The position numbers were made by a program, and so were the translations under genes. Positions 23,220 through 34,807 of a DNA stretch of 64,000 nucleotides are shown here, piece by piece. Below the pieces are notes generated by a model. It did not search any database and was not told where the DNA came from. It worked only from the letters and a program-made list of their open reading frames with translations. The stretch lies in contig NC_053205.1 of assembly GCF_905163445.1 (NCBI RefSeq), positions 3,534,001-3,598,000 of the forward strand, in the 5' to 3' direction. Each line of letters starts with the position of its first letter. Position 1 is the first letter of the stretch. This DNA is from Pararge aegeria. Taxonomy: Eukaryota > Arthropoda > Insecta > Lepidoptera > Nymphalidae.

Positions 23220-23494
23220 GGTCGAGCGTTGACTTTTCGTAGAAGCGATGAGTAAAGACAAAATACGTGTTCACTTCACGCTCGCTGCGACAAAACTAAC
23301 GAAACTGCAGTTTTCGACTACACACTCTCAGTTATCACTGTACAGTTCTATCTGTACAGATTTATCTATTGATATTTTGATTAGATCTCAGTTAAACTGT
23401 ACAGTTCAACTGTACAGTTCAACTGTACGTTCCACACACCTAACGATTTATCTGTACAGTTAAATCGCACAGTTAAAACTGAAGGTATGTAGCG

Positions 23495-23690
23495 CCCTTA
23501 ACAAAATCTTGGGTTAAACGTTCTCTGGCCATTTTAAATTTACTTTCGAGCTCTCTCTCCCTGATATTTTAAAGAGCGTCGCCAGTCCAAAATTGTAATT
23601 CCTGTGCATCAAGTCCAGATTCAAAATCCAAATTAGGGGCATTATTAATGGCATTCACCAACATGTTTATCAAGTCCGAAAAAAAGAAGA
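23495..23690. other. Unidentified coding-like fragment
   Basis: The minus strand reads MLVNAINNAPNLDFESGLDA then, after a stop, KMARERLTQDFVKG. It joins Harbinger B on one side and the LINE on the other. It does not continue the RNase H reading found on the far side of Harbinger B. Family unknown. Confidence 0.3.
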
Positions 23691-23691
23691 A

Positions 23692-25602
23692 TTGAAATCC
23701 ACAACAGAATCATTAAACTCTTCACCAGATATGGCTCTCTCTCTACTAAAGGAAAATGTGCCTGAGTGTAAACATTCTTTTAAATTCACGCATGTTAGTG
23801 GCTCTGACGTTATTAAAGCCTTTAAATTATTAATTAATAAAAAAACAAATGATCTGTGGGGCATTTCCGTAAACGTTGTCAAATCATTAATTGATATTGT
23901 TGCACCCGATTTAGCCTTAATATTTAATAATTGTATAGATTGTGGTGTGTTTCCTGACTTAATGAAACTTAGTAAAATAGTTCCATTGTTTAAATCGGGT
24001 AGTACTTCTGACCCCACTAACTTTAGACCAGTATCTGTACTACCCACTTTCAGTAAAATCTTTGAAAAACTCATTTTAAATCAATTACTTTACCATTTTC
24101 ATAAGTATAATTTACTTCATATAAAGCAATTTGGTTTCACACGGGGTCGCTCAACAATCGACGCAGGTGTTGAGCTAATACAAAACATATTTGAAGCCTA
24201 GGAGGAGTCACGTGATGCACTTGGTGTGTTCTGTGACTTATCTAAGGCGTTTGATTGTGTTCAACACGAAACGTTAGTTAGGAAACTACACCACTATGGA
24301 ATTCAGGGTGTAGCTCTAGAGTAACTATCTACGCGATAGAATTCAGAAAGTCGACGTGAATGGAAAACGGTCTAATGGATCAGATTTATGAAAATAGGTG
24401 TCCCACAGGGGTCTATATTAGGACCATTTCTGTTCCTTATTTACATTAATGACCTTCCTTATCTTGCCAAGGACAAACAAGGGATAGTTCTGTTTGCCGA
24501 TGATACATCACTGACTTTTAAAATAAATCGACGTGAACTAGCTTTTGACGACGTAAACAACTCTCTCGCTAAAGTGGTACAGTGGTTTGAAGCTAATAAT
24601 TTGGTTCTTAACGGAAAAAAAACCAAGTGTATAAAATTCACTTTACCTAATGTTAAACACGTGAAAACCACTGTACTACTTAATAATGAGGAACTGAAAC
24701 TGGAGGATACGACAGTTTTTCTAGGAATAACGTTAGATTCTAAACTTCAATGGGGCCCTCATGTAAATAATTTATCGAACAGGCTTAGTTCTGCTGCCTA
24801 TGCGGTAAAGAAGATACGCCATATGACCGACGTAGAAACTGCGAGACTGGTATATTTTAGTTACTTTCACAGCATTATGTCATATGGAATTTTACTTTGG
24901 GGTAATGCTGCTGATATTAGCACTATTTTCGTGCTGCAGAAGAGGGCTGTTCGTTCTATCTATAAAATGGGTCCGAGAGAGTCATTGAGAGATAAATTTA
25001 AAGATTTTAAAATAATGACATTGTATAGTCAGGACATATTTGAAAATTTAATGTACGTTCATAAAAACATTTCTAAATTTAAGAAAAAATGTGACTGCAA
25101 TAATTTAAACATTACAAGTAAGAATAAACTTACAGTGCAATATACTAGGTTACATAAAATTCATAATTCGTTTAAAGGAAATTGCATACAATTCTACAAT
25201 AAACTACCAATTGTCATCTTGGAGATGTCTCTTAAAAAGTTCAAAGTTTGTATTAAACGTAAGCTTATAGAAAAGTCCTATTATAGTATAAAGGACTACG
25301 TAAACGATAAAAAAGCTTGGGTGTAAATTATTGCTCTAACCAGGTTGCTGTTCTAATAATTTAAAATGACATTGTGAGATGGTGATAACAAAAAACAAAA
25401 AACACCCGGCTAAGTTTGTTGTGGGCTTCTTCTTAGACCAGGACGCGTTTGGAACCCTCGTAGCTTTAGTTTTAAGTTTACGAATGTGGTTATCGCCATC
25501 ATCTCACTACCGTGTGGTTCTTATGTACGCATCAAAAGTGCCACCTGTGGGCCTACTTGAATAAAGATATTTTTGACTTTGACTTTGACTTTGACTTTGA
25601 AT
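23692..25602 (+). pseudogene. 5'-truncated CR1/L2-like LINE, RT region with (TTTGAC)n tail
   Basis: Encodes RT palm and fingers: NFRPVSVLPTFSKIFEKLI, QFGFTRGRSTIDA, CDLSKAFDCV, GVPQGSILGPFLFLIYINDL, then the active site LFADDTS and the thumb VFLGITLDSKLQW, ending at TAA 25,326. A TAG at 24,199 and frame changes near 24,320-24,390 break it. The tail at about 25,573-25,602 is a run of TTTGAC units, as seen at the 3' ends of CR1/L2-group LINEs in Lepidoptera. Endonuclease and ORF1 are absent. The clade call is tentative. Confidence 0.8.
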
Positions 25603-26277
25603 AATACGTAACGTTGATGTTATGTAATATTTCGGCGATGTTCATGTTTGTTAAATGATCATGGCATATTCGCGCACTTGGTGGAATATACAGGCGATAG
25701 TTACATACCAACATGAATAAAGTGTGTAGTAGACATAATAGGGGATAGTCTTCCTATATTTAAAAAAAAAACTAAAGGACCTTCCTATCGCAATACTGTG
25801 GTACTGTTTAAACTTAGTTATTATTTTTTATATTTTTTTTCCTGTACTCTTTTTTGTGTTAGTTTAGCTAGTTTTGTTCTATAGTATATATTGTCAACAT
25901 TTTTAATATTATGTTATATATATTTTAAGTATTTGTTTTTTTAATTTATTCTAAATGTATGTTTTTGTTCGCGGTGCTAGATTCGTCAAGCGTATGTTAG
26001 CCTGATGGATCTTACAGCTTATAAGTACTCTCATGTCTCTCTTAATCGTTTTTTCTTCTTCTAACTGACAATATAGTTTGGTATTTGCAAGTTGTGGCAG
26101 TCTTTAAGTGGGTTTAGAATATTACATTTATATGTTTTTTCATTAGTTTTTAAGAGTTGTTGTTGTAACCTGACGATTTTCTAGGCATTCCTGGAGACGT
26201 CTCATCCACGAAACGAATTTGCGTTACTTTCGTCATATTTGCTTACCGGTCTCGTACCTCAGTGCTGATGTCCATTT
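25603..26277. other. A+T-rich spacer, nothing assignable
   Basis: T-rich on the plus strand, with no credible ORF on either strand. It separates the LINE tail from the capsid-like sequence. Confidence 0.4.
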
Positions 26278-27110
26278 GTGTTGTCCAATGGTCGTATGCG
26301 TGCTGCTAAGAGAAATGCGCGCTCTAAGAAGATCAAGGTTGCACTGAGAAGAGCACCTTCTTCTATCGGAAGTTATATCGCGTCAGGCGTAAGAACATTG
26401 ACTTCCTTCCTTCCTGGTCAAAAAGTCGTCCGTCCTACCGTCGACTTTATTCTGAAAACTATTGGGTTAGTCTCAGCTATAGCCTTACACAATGATGATA
26501 TTATTGCTAGCACCCAAATTATTGGTTTGACTACCCGCAAGATCTTATACTACGGGGATCTCCTCGCCAATTGTAGAAACATCGGGCTTCAAGATCTTGA
26601 TTCGTATGGAAATCCTACACTAAAATTGAACTTTCTAACCGGAAGAGTTTTATCAATGACTATCCGTGTTGAGCCGACCGCCAAGACTTCTGAAAGATCT
26701 GGCGAATGGGCGATGTGTCTTGTTCCGCTCAAAGATGCAGCAGTCAAACAAAGATATTCTGCTTTATTATAACAAATAAAGCAGCATATCTGCTGCCCAC
26801 AATTTAAAGAAATTAAGAACATGTTCTTAATTTCTTTAAATAATTTGGCATGTTAAATGCTAGAAGTGGGCTAGCTACAAAGTCTTTAATATTAAACTGG
26901 GTTCCACAATTTCCTAGAGATGGTTATTGCCTCTATGGAGAGAAATCTAACATCAAAAAATCCTATTGGTTACTTATATCTCGCATATATATTCTCAAGA
27001 ATGCAGAGATGTTTATGGAAAATTTGCTCCTGATTCATTTAATTGTAGAGTAACTGTTAAAACTACTAGGCGAACGTATAATAAATTCAGCTTTCACATC
27101 AGGTGGTAAC
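26278..27110 (+). pseudogene. Possible endogenous RNA-virus capsid-like sequence, decayed
   Basis: A 164-codon ORF begins with a strongly basic arm (MRAAKRNARSKKIKVALRR), then a hydrophobic core with SGEWAMCLVPLKD. Further downstream, in shifted frames, short segments such as LILNWVPQFPRDGY, IGYLYLAY and SFNCRVTV follow. A basic N-terminal arm followed by beta-strand-like segments is the layout of jelly-roll coat proteins of small RNA viruses, and endogenous copies of these are known in insects. At least two frame breaks and several stops show it is not functional. I cannot name a virus family. It could instead be an unrelated transposon protein. Confidence 0.35.
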
Positions 27111-27189
27111 TCGATTGTCCCTTAAATAAATAAATAAATTAATAAACAAAAAAAAATACCAAAAACACTTTCGTTGAAATTGGGATTCG

Positions 27190-27480
27190 TCTAAGGTTTC
27201 CGTTTGTGCATTGTATGTAACAGCAGCTGCGAGAAGAATTTGGTGCCCTCACATAATCTCGAACGTAAAACTCATGATCTTGATTTGCTCCATCATTGTT
27301 CAACACCTGATTTTGATCCTCAACACTATTTCGTACATTGACATCATCCGCGTTTCTTTGAATGTCTGGACCTGGGACGTCATAGTCTGCGTTTCCGATG
27401 CGACCTTGTAGCTAGCTCTTTGCCAGCATCTATGGCACACTGCCATCGTGTTATTGAATACAAACTGAAACAAGAAGAAA
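27190..27480 (-). pseudogene. Fragment of transposon-type Cys-rich N-terminal domain
   Basis: The minus strand reads VPGPDIQRNADDVNVRNSVE then YVRAPNSSRSCCYIQCTNG and LRRIPISTKV. The P-N-S-S-x-C-x...C-x-N-x-x-L-x-R-I-P layout resembles a zinc-binding region found before transposase domains in some metazoan elements. Too short for a firm call; both sides are non-coding. Confidence 0.3.
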
Positions 27481-27489
27481 ACTCGAGGA

Positions 27490-27970
27490 GTTTTAGAATC
27501 TGCCTTCTGAAACAAGGGTCGCGGGGTCAAATCTCGTAGGGCACAAGCATTTGTGTAATGAATATGACGCGATATGTATTAACTTATGGGGGTTCCTGGT
27601 GATAAATTAAACCCACATACATGAAGTATCGTTTATATTAGTTCTTAGGTAGGTTACAAAGTTAAATGACTAAACAAATCAACAATTTAAACTTAACCAC
27701 GCGGCGTGGTGTGCGAGTTACAGCAGGCAGTCCCGAACGCACTGGCGGATCCCGACAGCCGAACGAACTCGAGCTACTACGAAAACTCCCGAATACCTAC
27801 AACGCGGGGTTCCGCCACATCAGCCCCATCAGCGGTCTACTGCAGTCAGGCAATAGCGGTAGCCATGCGATACTGCCAGGGGTCCGTGTGCTGAGTGCGA
27901 GTTTTTTCATCTATTCGATCGCGTAAAACTATGATTTGTATGGTGTCGAAAGAGCGCCATCTAGAGGCCA
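27490..27970. other. Unassigned stretch with a G+C-rich island
   Basis: 27,690-27,900 is clearly richer in G+C than its surroundings and gives two overlapping plus-strand frames without a recognisable domain. The 16-base word TGAGTGCGAGTTTTTT at about 27,893 recurs at about 29,674 beyond the mariner-like element. Confidence 0.25.
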
Positions 27971-27973
27971 GTA

Positions 27974-29647
27974 TAGTTCTTGCAATTCACGAAGGCGAGC
28001 GGGATTTACTTGTGGTAAACACGTATCTGTAAAGGTGTAACAGTGTGCGTGAGATCGAAAGCGGGTATGGTTAGCATAAAAAAAATGAAAAGAAAAAAAA
28101 CCTATAATTTACTGTACAATATTTTTAATGCAAATAATAAAAATAATAAAATCCCAAAATTACTAGGTTAATTTAGGTCGATAATAAATCATCTTCGTTT
28201 AAACTATCACTGCTACTTTCAAACTCATCTGTACCGCTGTCACTTGATTCACCTACATTAATAACAAACTCAAAGTCAGAATCAAAGTACTTCATGTATT
28301 CTTTTTCAATTTTTTCTACATGATTGCAGGTATTAAGCCAAGTGTTGCTGTCAAAAATTAAATTTTGTACTTCAGTCATGTTTTGTGCTATGTTTTTAGA
28401 GGCAATGCGATTTTTTAAAATACCCCAGATATTTTCAATCGCGTTTAGCTCGGGATGATAGGGAGGCAATCGCAATATTTCGCAACCCTTGCTTTTTATT
28501 ATCTCGTCAATTTTATACGTTATAAAACGCTCTCTATTTTTTTTAATTAAATCATACAGTTCTTATATTTCGCGATTTTTCATCAAACGGAATATTGTTT
28601 TCTGTCAGCCACTTTTTCATATCACTCTTACAAGAATTTGATGTAGGTATTTTACTGCTTCGGGTGTTGTGATAAGATGCGTTATCCATCACAACAACTG
28701 ACTTTTCTGGAATATTTGGCAGAAGCTTTTCATGAAGCCACTTGACATAATTGTCGAAATTCATGTTGGAGTGATTATCTCCAGCTGTGGATGCTGCTTT
28801 GTATACTAAAGAAGCATCTTTAATAAAACCACTACTGTTGCCTGCATGTATTATAATGAAACGGCTGCCCGTACTCAACTTCTTTGAAAAAGAAGTGTCT
28901 TTTGTCTTTTGTCTTTTTTTGTCTTGGATCTTTGTTATTTAGACACCAGGTGTTTTGTCGTACATGAGAAGTAAGTACATATGTTTCATCTGTATATACA
29001 ATATGACGGCCTTCTGAACGATATTGATTAATTTTTTTCAAAAAATTAAAACGCCATAATTGTATTTCGTGTCTTTCTTGTAATGATTTGCGGTTGTCAT
29101 CATTTTTTTTCCATTTGTAACCCATTTCTATGAGCAAAGAGCGTAAAGTGTTCAAACATCCGTCAAAACCAATTTTTTCTCTCAAAACTGACTTAAGTTT
29201 CGCTAAAGTTGGTATTTGTTTGTGTTCCATGTGAAAATTTTGTACTGTAGTTCGAATAATTTCTCTGTTCATATTGTCCAACGTGAATTTGCTGTCTCTT
29301 TTACGTCGTTTAAACACTTATAAAATTGTTGCATGTCAAAAAACCTTTTCCTACAAAATGATATCTACGGTCTATTCTTTCTGGCAAAATATAAATTAAC
29401 TATTTCAAAATTCATCAAAAAACGTTTCAAAATAAAAAATGCCTTACCTCGCTATGAACAACTTTGCGTTTTGACATGGTGACAGTACTTCGTGGCAATG
29501 AGCGTCGTGGAAACAACAAGCACAAGTGACCGTTGCGACGGCTCGGTCGTAACTGATCGCTCCGTCAGACACACACGCTACAGCAATGTACATATACACG
29601 TTCAACCACAAGCAAAGCTCACTCGCCTTCGTGAATTGCAAAAAGTA
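27974..29647 (-). mobile_element. mariner/IS630-type transposon, 1.67 kb
   Basis: Imperfect inverted repeats of roughly 70 bp begin TAGTTCTTGCAATTCACG on the left (27,974) and TACTTTTTGCAATTCACG read inward from the right (29,647). They share GCAATTCACGAAGGCGAG and CTTGTGGT. TA flanks both ends (27,972-27,973 and 29,648-29,649). The transposase pseudogene sits between them on the minus strand. Confidence 0.75.
28173..29317 (-). pseudogene. mariner/IS630-type DDE transposase with two frameshifts
   Basis: Starts MFKRRKRDSKFTLDNMNRE with a helix-turn-helix region (KLKSVLREKIGFDGCLNTL). The catalytic core follows: IVYTDETYVLTSH, VVVMDNASYH and HPELNAIENIWGILK, giving the D-D-E set. A first frameshift lies near 28,880 in a run of T/A around KKRHFFF; a second near 28,557 separates KSRNI from LYDLIKKNRERF. 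An acidic Ser-rich tail ends at 28,173. The three blocks together cover the usual full length, so damage is limited. Confidence 0.82.
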
Positions 29648-29649
29648 TA

Positions 29650-29962
29650 GAGGAAACGTCATTGGTGAGTGGCAAGTGAGTGCGAGTTTTTTACGTCCTC
29701 GGTACCGACTATAAATCACCGAGTAGTATTCGGGAGTGAGAACGTTAGCGTACGTGATTGGTTGATTAAAATATGAAGCGAGTACGAGTTACAAATTTTG
29801 ACATTTGAGAAGTAAATTGAGTCAACATTACGTTAACGCGATTGAGAAGGTTGTCACTTAGATTTTTATAGTGAAACTTGAAAGTAGAAAGAGAACAATT
29901 AAAAAGGAACTTATTATAATTCCAATTTAGTGTTATAATTGTATAATAATTAATAATTAAGT
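29650..29962. other. Non-coding leader of a Harbinger fragment
   Basis: Between the mariner-like element and the Harbinger exon at 29,963. No coding sequence; TGAGTGCGAG and GAGTACGAGTTAC words may belong to a Harbinger end, but no mate was found. Confidence 0.3.
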
Positions 29963-30423
29963 ATGGCTGGGCGGTATTTCTTTGCTTGGAGGATGTTTGC
30001 GGCCGCTAAAGCACAAGATGACCGCAATTACAATACCAGTGTGGAAGCAAGTGCTCGCGCGTCGTTCAATGCATTCAACGACCTTACGGGGAGGCAGTTT
30101 AGAGAGAGATACCGCTACTCCAAAAAACTATTTAAGTTTTTATGCCTAGAGCTAAGGCGATTGACAAATTTAAGGTCATCCCAACGCGTTTCCTTAGAAC
30201 ATAAAGTATGTATCAATACTATTCAATTTTTGACATATATTGTAACACGTCAAGACGGCACAACATTACAGTTCTTCCTCTTATTTGTAGGTCCTCACTG
30301 CACTATTCTTCTTTGCAACTGGAACCTATCAAAGGCCAGTTGGAGTTGCAAAGCATATTTCCCAAAAAATGTGCAGTGTTTATATTGAACAACTAACTTC
30401 AGGTGAAGAAAAAAAACAAATCG
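29963..30423 (+). pseudogene. N-terminal exons of a Harbinger transposase (fragment)
   Basis: Exon 1 (29,963-30,205) starts MAGRYFFAWRMFAAAKAQDD and continues to RVSLEHK with donor GTATGT. Exon 2 (30,291-30,423, acceptor TTTGTAG) reads VLTALFFFATGTYQRPVGVA and ends at G|GTAAGT. Frame is kept across the intron with no stops. No following plus-strand catalytic exon exists; instead a minus-strand Harbinger fragment begins 33 bp later. So this is a truncated copy. Confidence 0.7.
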
Positions 30424-30455
30424 GTAAGTAATGTTTATTGAAACATCTGTAGTAT

Positions 30456-31349
30456 TTAATAAATATAACTATTTTGCCAAGGTACAGATCCTTCATTTGA
30501 GATAAAGTAATTTGCAAAATTATCTCTTATTGTATTGCCCGATCGTGTACTGTCATTAATGCGAGCATTGTGATCTGTAAATCCAGCTGCAATCATAGCG
30601 TCTTCTTCCGTATAACCATCGCGTACTCTAATGAAATTGTGTAAAATGCAGCACGCTTTGATTAAAATTTGTGCAAATGATGTTGATACATTGATAGACC
30701 TTTGGAATATTGCAATTATGTTTGTCAATATACCAAAACTCGATTATCGTATCGTAGTATCGGCGTGCACGACTTAACCTGTAATTCAAAATTTTTTTTT
30801 AGTGTGTCAAATTTGTACGCGCGTATGGGCGAAGTATAGTATTGGAAATTCCAAAAGCTGCGTCTGCTACAATGACATGTGGCTGTGGGTTGATAGATGT
30901 GCCTGGTAATAATTTTGGAGGTGGCAAATTTAGATCATCTCGTTCAAGTCTATGAAATAACGAACTTTTCTTGAACACATTAGCGTCTACTTCGCTGCCC
31001 CAAGCCCCTACATTTACATAGGTAAAACAGTAATTGGCATCACACATTGCAAGTAAAATAATAGAATAAAATTGCTTATGGTTGATTAATACGGATCCAC
31101 TTTCTTTTGGGCACGTGATTCTAGTATGCTTTCCGTCAAGGGCACCTACGCAATTGGGAAAATTGGCATCCCTTTCAAAGCCAAGTGCTATTTTATTCCA
31201 AAAATTTGGATCAGGTTCAGGCAGACATTCGTTTTTCAAAATTTCCCATATTAATGAGCATACTTCTTCAATAATGTATTTAATTGTGTATAGCCCCCAT
31301 CGATAACTTAAATGCAAATCAGACATTCTTGACCCAGTAGTCAGGTACC
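30456..31349 (-). pseudogene. Catalytic half of a second Harbinger transposase
   Basis: The exon begins near 31,349 after a TTTGTTGCAG acceptor: TTGSRMSDLHLSYRWGLYTI, then VGALDGKHTRI, GSEVDANVF and VIVADAAFGI. After a frame break in the RLSRARR...FGIL region (30,800-30,725) it continues to KACCILHNFIRVRDG and closes with VPWQNSYIY. The 5' exons are missing. Orientation is opposite to the adjacent 29,963 fragment, so two copies abut. Confidence 0.78.
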
Positions 31350-31359
31350 TGCAACAAAA

Positions 31360-31926
31360 AAAATTTACGTATTAAGTAAAGTTATTAACATATCGCACAC
31401 CGGGTGCAATAACGTCATAATTGCTAAAATTGCTAAAATTAGATATTGATCACAAATTATGTCAAACATGCGTCTACATCCGGTGCAGCAATATCATAAA
31501 TGTAACTCCTAAAATGACCCACTGAGGGTGTAAATGGCGTTGTGGTTTTGGCGGGTTTTTGTGCACTCTAGTGCGAGAACGTTTTAATTGGTCAGTTGCG
31601 CGCGGCCCCCCGCAGGAAGTGTTTGTGAGTAGGAGCAACAGCGTCACAAAGGTAATTATGACAAATATTTTCATACAATTTTGGGGCAAGAATGTCACAA
31701 GTGAACACTTCTGACTTTGTGGTTCTATTTTCTATTACAAGCAGCAAGTAATACTATCATTTTGTACAATTATGTCAATATTGTCCCAGAAAATGTACTA
31801 AATATAACCTAGAAATCGTTCAGATTTAATTTTATTCCATTTTAATTATAAATTAAGGAATATTTATGTACAGTACTTACAAAATGTAACCTACGTTTTA
31901 TTCTCATTCTTAGCTAAAATAAAATT
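31360..31926. other. 5' flank of the six-exon gene, non-coding
   Basis: No ORF on the gene's strand. The words CACACCGGGTGCAATAACGTCATAA and CATCCGGTGCAGCAATATCATAA form a degenerate direct repeat at about 31,395 and 31,477. It may hold the terminal sequence and promoter of the downstream element. Confidence 0.35.
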
Positions 31927-34618
31927 ATGGAAGGACGAGGTAAAAAATTAGTGCAGTTGGTTCTATTAGACAAAGAAAGCCATGACGAATGTGAAGTCAG
32001 GGATATAGAGCCAAGTAAGTTTTTATGTATTTTATAAATTAAAAGTTTATCAGTCCTACCTAATTATTTACATAATGTTTTCATTTTTCATTAAGCTTTA
32101 TCGATAGCACCGAGATCTCCTTCCATTTTAAAATCTCATGATGGTGATTTAATAAAACATTCCATTACGAATGCTGTTGAATCTTCAAACATCCGTGATG
32201 ATAAAACTCAGGTATGGTATAAGATTTTCTAATACAGAATTATTAATTTAATTAATTTTTTTGTTTGTTTTAATATTTTTACGCAGTTAACTTAATTTCT
32301 TTAAACCTTTTCTAGCCTATTAGAGTTTCCGACGATGGAAACTCATCTGGACATGCCTTTTCTGGAACCGAAGAAGAGCAATATGTACCTAAACCATCGT
32401 CTAGCTCAAATATTAGTATAAATGCTGTTGAATCTTCAAGCATCCATAATGATCAAACTCTGGTATGGTATATTGTTTCATTCAAAATTATATTTTTTGG
32501 GTCTATTTTAATATTTTTACGCAGTTTACTTTTAATTTCCTAAAACTTATTTTAGTCCATAAGAGTTTCCTACAGTGAAAACTCATCTGAACAAGACTTT
32601 TCTGGAACTGATGATGATGAGCAATATGTGCCTAATCCGTCAACTAACTCGCATAGTAGTAGTAGCTCTAGCAACAGCTCAGAAAGTTCTTCGTCATCGG
32701 AATCTGACCATGAAACGCTTACCACTGGAAATATCAACCAAGAGTCCGGACCATCGACCATGAAACGTAGTAGAAAACGTACTCGCAATCCAAGCAAATG
32801 GAAAAAAAATGTTGCCAAAATGCTGAAAAATTCTGGTCAGCAATATACTTCATTAAAAACTGGTATGGTTAAAGCAGCTAAAATAATGGGTCCGACTTGT
32901 TCAGATAAATGCCGGCTGTCTTGCTCATCAAAATTTTCGACAGAAAAGAGAACTAAGCTATTTGATGCGTATTGGCAGTTAGGCCAATTACAAAGGCAGC
33001 GTGATTATTTGGCATCTTGTGTGAGACTTTTAGAGTTATCGTATCGGAGAATAAAATAATCTCGTAAAAATAATCCCAGGAAACCAAACACAACTTTTTA
33101 TTTATACAATGATGAAAGAGAAGTTAGAGTATGCAAGACATTATTTATGAATACTTTGGGTGCCACTGAACGAATTTTACGTACAGTTATAGAATGCAAG
33201 TATAAAGATGAAGGCCATAACATTATGAAAGAAGATGGAAGAGGAAGACATGGCAAACAAATCAGATTGGACGAAGAAATAAAGCAATCTGTGAGAGATC
33301 ATATTAACTCGATCCCAAAGATAGAGAGCCATTATTTAAGAGCGAATACTAGAAGGCTCTTCGTAGAGGGAGATTTAACCATAGCAGAAATGCATAGACA
33401 TTACAAGAAAAAGCGTGAGGACGAAAATAAACCACAAGCTTGTTACGATGCTTATGCTCGAATTTTCAACACAGAATTCAATATAGGATTTTTTATTCCA
33501 AAAAAAGATACCTGTGACGACTGTGAAGCCTATAAAAACGCATCTATCGAAGAGAAAGCAAAATTGGAAAATTCTTATAAATTACACCTCGAAGAAAAGA
33601 GTTTATCTAGGATAGAAAAAGACGTGGACATGAGGAAGTGTAAATCGGAGGGAAATACTTTTGTAATAATATACGATTTACAAGCTGTAATGTCATGTCC
33701 GATCGGAAAGTCGTCTGCTTTCTTCTACAAATCTAAACTTAATTGTTACAATTTTACGGTAAGTTCTTGCAGTCACTAATAATAATTTAACGGATAATCT
33801 ATTATTTGATTATTACATTCATATATTTTTCATCAAGTGCGTCTATTTAAAATGTATTTATATTTCAGATGTCAGATGTCAAAAATCAAGAAACAACATG
33901 CTTCTTTTGGCACGAAGAAATAGGTAATCGAGGTGCCATAGAAATTGGATCGTGCATATACAACTTTTTAAGAGATCTAGCTGAGAAAAGCCCAGGTAGC
34001 GATGTCATATTCTATTCAGATAACTGCTGCGGACAGCAAAAGAATAAGTTAGTAAACTCCCTCATTGTGTAATGTTAGTAATTATTTTTACTGTTTATAT
34101 ATTAAAAATAATAACATTGTTTCAGGTTCATATTTTGTATGTACTACTTTGCTGTTAACAAGTTACAGATAAATTCCGTGACCCATAAATTTTTAATAAA
34201 GGGCCACACACAGAATGAGGGAGATGCGGCTCACTCAGTAATTGAAAAATCCGTTACTAGGGCAAAAAAATCTGGTGCTATTTACGTACCAGACCAGTAC
34301 ATTTCTTTAATCAGAAACGCTAAGAAGACAGGAAAACCTTTTATAGTAAAAGAATTAAACTATACCGATTTCATAGATTTGAAGAAACTAGCAGATGACT
34401 TAAATATAAATACAACAAGAAATGTTTCTGGAGAAGCTATTAAAACGACAGATATTAAAGTTATAAGTTTTATGAAGGGCTGTGATATTTATAAGTATAA
34501 GGCAGTTGTCCCACCAACGACGAGAAAACGACTAACTATCGGCTATTTTCTCGCTCAAGAAACGTACAATAGATACACTTTCTGTGTGAACAAAAGAGAT
34601 GCATATACAAACAGTTGA
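31927..34618 (+). pseudogene. Six-exon transposase-like gene with a single in-frame stop (about 740 codons)
   Basis: Exons: 31,927-32,014; 32,096-32,211; 32,316-32,462; 32,556-33,758; 33,869-34,047; 34,126-34,618. All introns are GT-AG and all joins keep frame. Exons 2-4 carry repeated acidic motifs (NAVESS, IRVSDDGNSS, FSGTEEEQYVP). A basic segment (KRSRKRTRNPSKWKK) and a CCxxC region (CSDKCRLSCSSKF) follow, then an HTH-like part and zinc-like CDDCEAYK. The catalytic region includes VIFYSDNCCGQQKNK and FLIKGHTQNEGDAAHS. This DNC-GQ-K-N / GHTQNEGD family is common in arthropod genomes and transposon-linked; a Sola-type assignment is possible but unproven. A TAA at 33,057-33,059 breaks exon 4. 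The end abuts Harbinger C. Confidence 0.72.
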
Positions 34619-34807
34619 TCGCTGACTGTTCACACTGCCGGCGAGCACTCGCTTCACTAGTTTGTCGCTGAGCGACAAGAGCTATGAAAGATAGCACTCG
34701 CTCAGCGATACTCGCCAAGCGATTAGAACTCACGCCGAACCACCGCCAACCAGTGGTCATTTCTCTACAGTGCGTATCTGAAAGTACACGTTTTTTTTTA
34801 ATTTAAT

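Larger units (their letters stand above)
20446..23491 (+). mobile_element. Harbinger transposon B, 3.05 kb with intact ends
   Basis: About 40-bp terminal inverted repeats begin TACATACCTTCAGTTTTAAC at both ends, with one mismatch in the first 40 bases. The 3-bp flank GCG occurs at 20443-20445 and 23492-23494, a plausible target duplication. CTGTACAG palindromes cluster next to both ends. The element contains a plus-strand DDE transposase pseudogene and a minus-strand MADF gene with interleaved exons. Confidence 0.85.
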
